The notes beneath the pieces are model-generated. The model searched no databases. It was given only the letters and a program-made list of their open reading frames with translations, and was not told the DNA's origin. The position numbers and the translations under genes are program-made. This document shows, one piece after another, positions 59,435-64,000 of a stretch of 64,000 bases of DNA. The stretch's first letter is position 1, and every line of letters begins with the position of its first letter. The DNA comes from RGIG4034 sp045576455 (lineage in GTDB: Bacteria; Bacillota; Clostridia; Lachnospirales; Lachnospiraceae): assembly GCA_045576455.1 (NCBI GenBank), contig JAZNGM010000005.1:35407-99406 (forward strand), written 5' to 3'.

Positions 59435-60541
59435 ATGGAAGAAAACACACAGGCAAAATTTGAGGAAAAACTTAAAGAACTCTTAAATGTGGCGAAGAAG
59501 AAAAAGAACGTCTTAGAGTATCAGGAGGTTAATGACTTTTTCGCAGACCTTCAATTAGAGGCAGAGCAGTTCGATATTATCCTCGAGACTTTGGAAAAAA
59601 ATAGTGTAGACGTAATCAGAATGACAGACGATGCGGATGATGAAGAAATCGTACTGACAGAGGAAGATGAAGTTGATATGGAGAGCATTGACTTAAATGC
59701 TCCGGATGGTGTCAGCATTGAAGACCCTGTCAGAATGTATCTTAAAGAAATCGGTAAAGTACCTCTTTTGTCAGCAGATGAAGAAATCGAACTGGCAAAG
59801 AGAATGGAAATGGGTGACCAGGAAGCGAAGAAGAGACTTGCTGAAGCCAATCTGCGTCTTGTTGTAAGTATTGCAAAGAGATATGTAGGCCGTGGTATGC
59901 TGTTCCTTGATTTGATTCAGGAAGGTAACTTGGGTCTTATTAAGGCTGTTGAAAAATTTGATTACCGCAAAGGATATAAATTCTCTACTTATGCTACATG
60001 GTGGATCCGTCAGGCGATTACCCGTGCCATTGCAGATCAGGCAAGAACTATCCGTATCCCGGTTCATATGGTTGAAACTATTAACAAGTTAATCCGTGTA
60101 AGCAGACAGCTTCTTCAGGAACTCGGAAGAGAGCCGCTTCCGGAAGAAATCGCAAAAGAAATGGACATGCCGGTTGACAGGGTACGTGAAATATTAAAGA
60201 TTTCCCAGGAACCCGTATCACTTGAAACACCTATCGGTGAAGAGGAAGACAGCCATCTTGGTGACTTTATCCAGGATGATAATGTTCCGGTTCCGGCAGA
60301 TGCAGCAGCATTTACCTTGTTAAAGGAGCAGTTAATTGAAGTGTTGAATACTTTGACAGAAAGAGAACAGAAGGTATTACGTCTCCGTTTCGGTCTTGAG
60401 GACGGACGTGCCAGAACGCTTGAAGAAGTAGGTAAAGAATTTAACGTAACCAGAGAGCGTATCAGACAGATTGAAGCAAAGGCACTCCGTAAATTACGTC
60501 ATCCGAGCAGAAGCCGTAAGTTGAAGGATTATTTGGATTAA
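59435..60541 (+). CDS. sigA: RNA polymerase primary sigma factor
   Basis: A 368-residue primary sigma factor (RpoD/SigA): acidic region 1.1, region 1.2 (DPVRMYLKEIGKVPLL), region 2 (FDYRKGYKFSTYATWWIRQA for -10 recognition), region 3, and region 4 (TLEEVGKEFNVTRERIRQIE for -35 recognition) with the usual C-terminus. The promoters annotated in this window match its TTGACA/TATAAT specificity. Its stop overlaps the next start by one base. Confidence 0.98.
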   Translation: MEENTQAKFEEKLKELLNVAKKKKNVLEYQEVNDFFADLQLEAEQFDIILETLEKNSVDVIRMTDDADDEEIVLTEEDEVDMESIDLNAPDGVSIEDPVRMYLKEIGKVPLLSADEEIELAKRMEMGDQEAKKRLAEANLRLVVSIAKRYVGRGMLFLDLIQEGNLGLIKAVEKFDYRKGYKFSTYATWWIRQAITRAIADQARTIRIPVHMVETINKLIRVSRQLLQELGREPLPEEIAKEMDMPVDRVREILKISQEPVSLETPIGEEEDSHLGDFIQDDNVPVPADAAAFTLLKEQLIEVLNTLTEREQKVLRLRFGLEDGRARTLEEVGKEFNVTRERIRQIEAKALRKLRHPSRSRKLKDYLD

Positions 60542-61395
60542 TGAAAAAAACGGAACTATCAAACAGATTACAAACGGTGGTCAACATGCTGGATGCCCAA
60601 TCTAAGCCTGCTTCTTTTGGCCCTTTACCGGAAGAGGCTTGCGTAGAAAACACTTCCACAGAAGAAGCTTCCGCAGAAGAGGCTTCCGTAGAAGACGGTT
60701 TTGCCGGCACGACGGAGTATAAAGGGTACTGCATAGCAGATATTGGTTGTGACCATGGTTTTGTATCCATATACTTAATTCAAAATAAGATTGCAAGTCA
60801 CGTGATTGCCATGGATGTAAACAGCGGACCCTTGCAATTTGCCAAGGATCATATTAAGGAATCCGGACTTGAGTCATACATAGAAACCAGAATATCCGAT
60901 GGTTTTTCGACCTTACTTAAAGGTGAGGCAGATGCAGCCATAATAGCGGGGATGGGTGGAAGACTGATGGTACGCCTTCTTACGGAAGGAAAAGAGAAAG
61001 TTTCTTCAATGAAAGAGCTTATCCTACAGCCACAGTCCGAAGCAGCACTTCTTCGTCAGTATCTGCGTAAGGCAGGGTACAGTATTGTGGACGAGGAAAT
61101 GGTATTAGAGGATGGCAAGTACTATACCATCCTGCACGTGTATCCGCGGGCAGTCCCGTATGAGAAAAAAGTGCCGTTAGCCCGCATTATTCTGGATAAA
61201 TACGGAGAAGTATTAATTGAAAAAAAGCATCCTGTGTTAGCGCAATTTGTTTCTTACCGCATGGAGCGTCATGAAAAGATATTAAAAGATTATCCTGCGG
61301 GCGGAGATCCTGTTAAACGGGAAGAACTTATTAAAATAGTAGAAGAATTAAAACAAATACAGGATTATTGGAAAGGGGATACAGATGAAGTGTAA
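60541..61395 (+). CDS. trmK: tRNA (adenine22-N1)-methyltransferase, with repetitive insertion
   Basis: A 284-residue TrmK-type SAM methyltransferase that methylates A22 of tRNA. The N-terminal helix (LSNRLQTVVNML) and SAM motif (IADIGCDHGFVSIYL, ~63-77), IIAGMGGRLM and LQPQSE motifs are present. Between the helix and the SAM motif lies an extra segment of ~40 residues not found in TrmK, containing four 5-residue repeats (EEACV, ENTST, EEASA, EEASV) from a 15-bp DNA repeat. It is translationally coupled to sigA and to the next gene. Confidence 0.92.
   Translation: MKKTELSNRLQTVVNMLDAQSKPASFGPLPEEACVENTSTEEASAEEASVEDGFAGTTEYKGYCIADIGCDHGFVSIYLIQNKIASHVIAMDVNSGPLQFAKDHIKESGLESYIETRISDGFSTLLKGEADAAIIAGMGGRLMVRLLTEGKEKVSSMKELILQPQSEAALLRQYLRKAGYSIVDEEMVLEDGKYYTILHVYPRAVPYEKKVPLARIILDKYGEVLIEKKHPVLAQFVSYRMERHEKILKDYPAGGDPVKREELIKIVEELKQIQDYWKGDTDEV
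60631..60690. repeat. 15-bp coding minisatellite in trmK
   Basis: Units of 15 bp start at 60631, 60646, 60661 and 60676 (GAAGAGGCTTGCGTA, GAAAACACTTCCACA, GAAGAAGCTTCCGCA, GAAGAGGCTTCCGTA). They keep the reading frame and encode the acidic 5-residue repeats. Confidence 0.93.
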
Positions 61396-62197
61396 CGAAT
61401 TACTTGACCTCCTTAATCAGATAGCACCTAAAAAGTGTGTGGCTGATTGGGATAATTCGGGTTTCCTTGTTGGTGACCGGGAAAGTAATATTAATAAGGT
61501 AATGCTGGCACTGGACCCAACTTTTGATGTAATTGAACAGGCAATAGCCAATAAAGTTGATTTGTTAATTACACATCATCCGTTATTATTCCGTAAAATA
61601 AAATCCGTGACCACGGATGATGTTGTGGGACGTAAGGTGTTACGTCTTATCGAAAATAAAATTAATTATGTTGCGATGCATACGAATGCAGATGCAACCA
61701 TTATTGCCCAAAATGCGGCGAAAGCATTATCTTTATCGGAAGTAGAAGTACTGACCGGCGAAAATGCAGATGCGGGCTGTGTTATGTTCGATGAAACACA
61801 ACCGATGCAGGAACAGGGCTATGGTGTAGTAGGAAACCTTTTGAATCCTATGCCTGCCGGTTCTTTAGCATGTAAAATAAAGGAATGCTTTGAAATTGAT
61901 ACGCTTAACTTATACGGCGATAAGAGTAAAGATGTAAAGCGTGTCGCTGTTTTACCCGGCTCCGGTGGTGAGGAAATCGTCATGGCAATGGGTAAAGGCG
62001 CAGATATATATATTACGGGTGACATTAAGTATCATGAAGGTTTAGATGCAAAAGAAAGCGGATTTGTTGTGATAGACGCAGGTCATTACGGCCTTGAAAA
62101 AAGCTTTCCGAAGCTGCTTGCCTATGAATTAAGCAAAAAAATACCGGAACTTTCGGTAGTATGTGCACAAGAGAATATGCCATACGAAATAATGTAA
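61385..62197 (+). CDS. Nif3/YqfO-type dinuclear metal-centre protein
   Basis: A 270-residue member of the Nif3-like family, often called GTP cyclohydrolase I type 2. Metal ligands are in LLITHHPLLF, MHTNADATI and VIDAGHYGLEKSF. Members are hexamers with a two-metal site; the biological reaction is unsettled. It overlaps trmK by 11 bp, the usual trmK-nif3 pairing in Firmicutes, with AAAGGGG before its ATG. Confidence 0.92.
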   Translation: MKCNELLDLLNQIAPKKCVADWDNSGFLVGDRESNINKVMLALDPTFDVIEQAIANKVDLLITHHPLLFRKIKSVTTDDVVGRKVLRLIENKINYVAMHTNADATIIAQNAAKALSLSEVEVLTGENADAGCVMFDETQPMQEQGYGVVGNLLNPMPAGSLACKIKECFEIDTLNLYGDKSKDVKRVAVLPGSGGEEIVMAMGKGADIYITGDIKYHEGLDAKESGFVVIDAGHYGLEKSFPKLLAYELSKKIPELSVVCAQENMPYEIM

Positions 62198-62211
62198 AGC
62201 GAGGTGGGAAT

Positions 62212-63876
62212 ATGCAGGATATGTTAACAATCAAAATTAATGGTGAGGAATGTTTCTTCCCAAAGGGTATTATCTACGAAACAATTGCGGATCAATACCA
62301 GAATGATTACGAAGGGTTAATCGGTCTTGTAAGAATTAACGGAAAAATCCAGGAGCTTCGTAAGATTGCCACAAAGAATTGTGAATTAAGTTTTATTGAT
62401 TTCAAAAGTAAAATCGGTCACACTACTTATGCCAGAACTGCTACGTTACTTTTGGTAAAGGCATTTCATGAAATTATCGGAAAAGAAGCAGACAGTCTTT
62501 TGCGCGTCGAGTTTACCATCGGAAACGGTTATTACTGTGAGCCGGTAAAAAAAGGTATTTTGACGGATGATATCGTTAAAAAGATAGAAGATAAGATGAA
62601 AGAGTATGTCAAAATGGACATGCCGATACATAAGAAGTTATATCCTATAGAAACGGCAACGGAACTTTTTGCATCCAACGGTCTTGTTGATAAAGAAAAA
62701 GTATTCAGATTCAGAAGAACCTCTACGGTTAACGTGTATGAACTTGACGGTTATTATGATTATTATTACGGTTATATGCTGCCAACGACAGGATATATAA
62801 AATACTTTGCGCTGGAGCATTATGAGGATGGTATTATTTTAAATCTTCCGTCAAGAGAAGAGCCTAAAAAGGTGGTTCCGTTTGTTCCGCGTAAGAACTT
62901 GTTCAAAACCCTTAAAATGGCGGATGAATGGGGTGAGAGCCTCGGAATTTCAACCGTAGGTGATTTAAATGAAGCAATTTGTCAGGGTAAACTGAATGAT
63001 CTTGTTCTTATACAGGAAGCACTGCAGGAAAGAAGAATTGCAGAAATTGCCAATGATATTGTATCAAGAGGCGGTGTAAGATTTGTTATGATTGCCGGTC
63101 CGTCATCTTCCGGTAAGACAACTTTTTCACACAGATTATCCATACAGCTTTCAACGCATGGTTTAAGACCGCATCCGATTGCTGTGGATGATTATTTTGT
63201 AAATCGTGACCAGACACCACGCGATGAAAACGGTGATTATAATTTTGAATGTCTGGAAGCAATTGACCTTGAACAGTTTAATAAAGATATGCTTGATTTA
63301 TTAGAGGGTAAGACGGTTGAGCTTCCAACCTTCAATTTTAAAACAGGTATGAGAGAATACAGGGGCAATTACAAGACATTGGGACCGGATGACATTCTCG
63401 TTATTGAAGGTATTCACGGTCTTAATGATAAAATGTCTTATGCACTTCCTACCGAAAGTAAGTATAAGATATATATCAGTGCCCTTACCACATTGAATGT
63501 TGATGAGCATAATAGAATTCCGACTACGGACGGAAGACTTTTAAGAAGAATGGTAAGAGATGCCCGTACAAGAGGCGCATCAGCAAAAAGAACCATTGAA
63601 ATGTGGGCAAGTGTACGACGTGGCGAAGAAGAAAATATTTTCCCATTCCAGGAGAGTGCGGATGCCATGTTTAACTCCGCTATGATTTATGAGTTGTCGG
63701 CACTTAAGCAGTTTGCAGAACCGCTTTTATTCAATATTCAGATAGATGAGCCTGAATATGATGAAGCAAAGAGATTGTTAAAGTTTTTGGAATATTTCCT
63801 GGGAATAGATACCGAGGGACTTCCTAAAAATTCCATTATCAGGGAGTTTGTAGGCGGAAGCTGTTTCCATGCGTAA
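62212..63876 (+). CDS. TGS-domain nucleoside (uridine kinase-like) kinase
   Basis: A 554-residue protein: N-terminal TGS domain (MLTIKINGEECFFPKG), a threonyl-tRNA synthetase-like second domain (FHEIIGKEADSLLRVEF), and a C-terminal uridine kinase-like P-loop domain (AGPSSSGKTTF, then VDDYFVNRDQTPRDENGDY and VIEGIHGLND). This architecture is widespread in Clostridia. It probably phosphorylates a nucleoside or related compound; the TGS part may sense a nucleotide. GAGGTGGG precedes ATG 62212; a longer frame overlaps nif3. Confidence 0.88.
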   Translation: MQDMLTIKINGEECFFPKGIIYETIADQYQNDYEGLIGLVRINGKIQELRKIATKNCELSFIDFKSKIGHTTYARTATLLLVKAFHEIIGKEADSLLRVEFTIGNGYYCEPVKKGILTDDIVKKIEDKMKEYVKMDMPIHKKLYPIETATELFASNGLVDKEKVFRFRRTSTVNVYELDGYYDYYYGYMLPTTGYIKYFALEHYEDGIILNLPSREEPKKVVPFVPRKNLFKTLKMADEWGESLGISTVGDLNEAICQGKLNDLVLIQEALQERRIAEIANDIVSRGGVRFVMIAGPSSSGKTTFSHRLSIQLSTHGLRPHPIAVDDYFVNRDQTPRDENGDYNFECLEAIDLEQFNKDMLDLLEGKTVELPTFNFKTGMREYRGNYKTLGPDDILVIEGIHGLNDKMSYALPTESKYKIYISALTTLNVDEHNRIPTTDGRLLRRMVRDARTRGASAKRTIEMWASVRRGEEENIFPFQESADAMFNSAMIYELSALKQFAEPLLFNIQIDEPEYDEAKRLLKFLEYFLGIDTEGLPKNSIIREFVGGSCFHA

Positions 63877-63908
63877 ATTTTTCATTTGGATGTATATATT
63901 GAAATGAT

Positions 63909-64000
63909 ATATGCTGAAAGAATATGTAAAATGTATATGCAAAATGTATATGCTAAATGTATATGATGAAAGAATATGCTAGATGTATATGCTAAATGTA
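63909..64000. repeat. 13-bp tandem repeat continuing past the window edge
   Basis: Seven consecutive 13-bp units start at 63909, 63922, 63935, 63948, 63961, 63974 and 63987: ATATGCTAAATGT and variants, two of them ATATGCTGAAAGA or ATATGATGAAAGA. The array begins 32 bp after the kinase stop and runs out of the window. Confidence 0.95.

Overview
The window reads as chromosomal DNA of a low-GC Gram-positive anaerobe of the class Clostridia, most likely a gut member of the Lachnospiraceae. Supporting signs are the dgt-dnaG-sigA-trmK-nif3 block, strong AGGAGG-type ribosome binding sites, a four-subunit ferredoxin-dependent 2-oxoacid oxidoreductase, an iron-type alcohol dehydrogenase, a bile salt hydrolase, GH31 and CE1 enzymes and many lipobox lipoproteins. 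The family assignment is inference; no rRNA gene is present to confirm it.

Layout. 1-7.8 kb: an AraC regulator faces a GH31 glycosidase, then a DUF1622 membrane protein, a chemoreceptor, a sugar isomerase-like TIM barrel and an FMN alpha-hydroxy-acid enzyme. 7.8-14.4 kb: a large solute-binding lipoprotein, an ABC exporter divergent from a bile salt hydrolase, and an Fe-ADH. 14.6-25.6 kb: a long same-strand run with a glycosidase-like protein, a GNAT enzyme, an SH3-transglutaminase, a TPR/MORN lipoprotein, a TetM-like GTPase fused to a Rae1-type nuclease, an unknown protein, an RsmF-like methyltransferase and a MATE pump, followed by a MutS2-like protein without Smr domain and an orphan F420-ligase-like protein. 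29.3-34.3 kb: an operon of esterase, MarR regulator, MATE pump and tandem double esterase behind a perfect MarR-type palindrome. 34.4-38.3 kb: gene remnants, then a TIR-domain membrane protein, a Cys-rich SH3 lipoprotein and a 55-residue secreted peptide, bracketed by a 35-bp direct repeat. 38.3-40.5 kb: tRNA-Leu and a lipoprotein. 40.7-44.2 kb: carB behind a leader-peptide attenuator. 44.3-50.9 kb: gntR-ABC operon, RelB/PIN toxin-antitoxin pair, FliD-like protein, transglutaminase-like protein, second tRNA-Leu, GerMN lipoprotein and lrgAB. 51-56.4 kb: porCDAB and an amino-acid ABC importer. 56.5-63.9 kb: the macromolecular synthesis operon.

Three readings tie genes together. First, esterases that could release hydroxycinnamates sit with a MarR sensor and an efflux pump, recalling the cin system of Butyrivibrio. 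Second, the 19.6-27.8 kb stretch gathers proteins whose relatives act on ribosomes (A-site GTPase plus A-site nuclease, rRNA methyltransferase, MutS2), suggesting ribosome rescue or quality control. Third, carB appears to be controlled by coupled transcription-translation attenuation similar in design to E. coli pyrBI.

The window is also rich in short tandem repeats, inside and outside genes (units of 10-11, 13, 15, 18, 24 and 53 bp), including recurrent 15-bp units at three unlinked loci. Start codons were chosen by ribosome binding site, so several differ from the longest possible reading frame.
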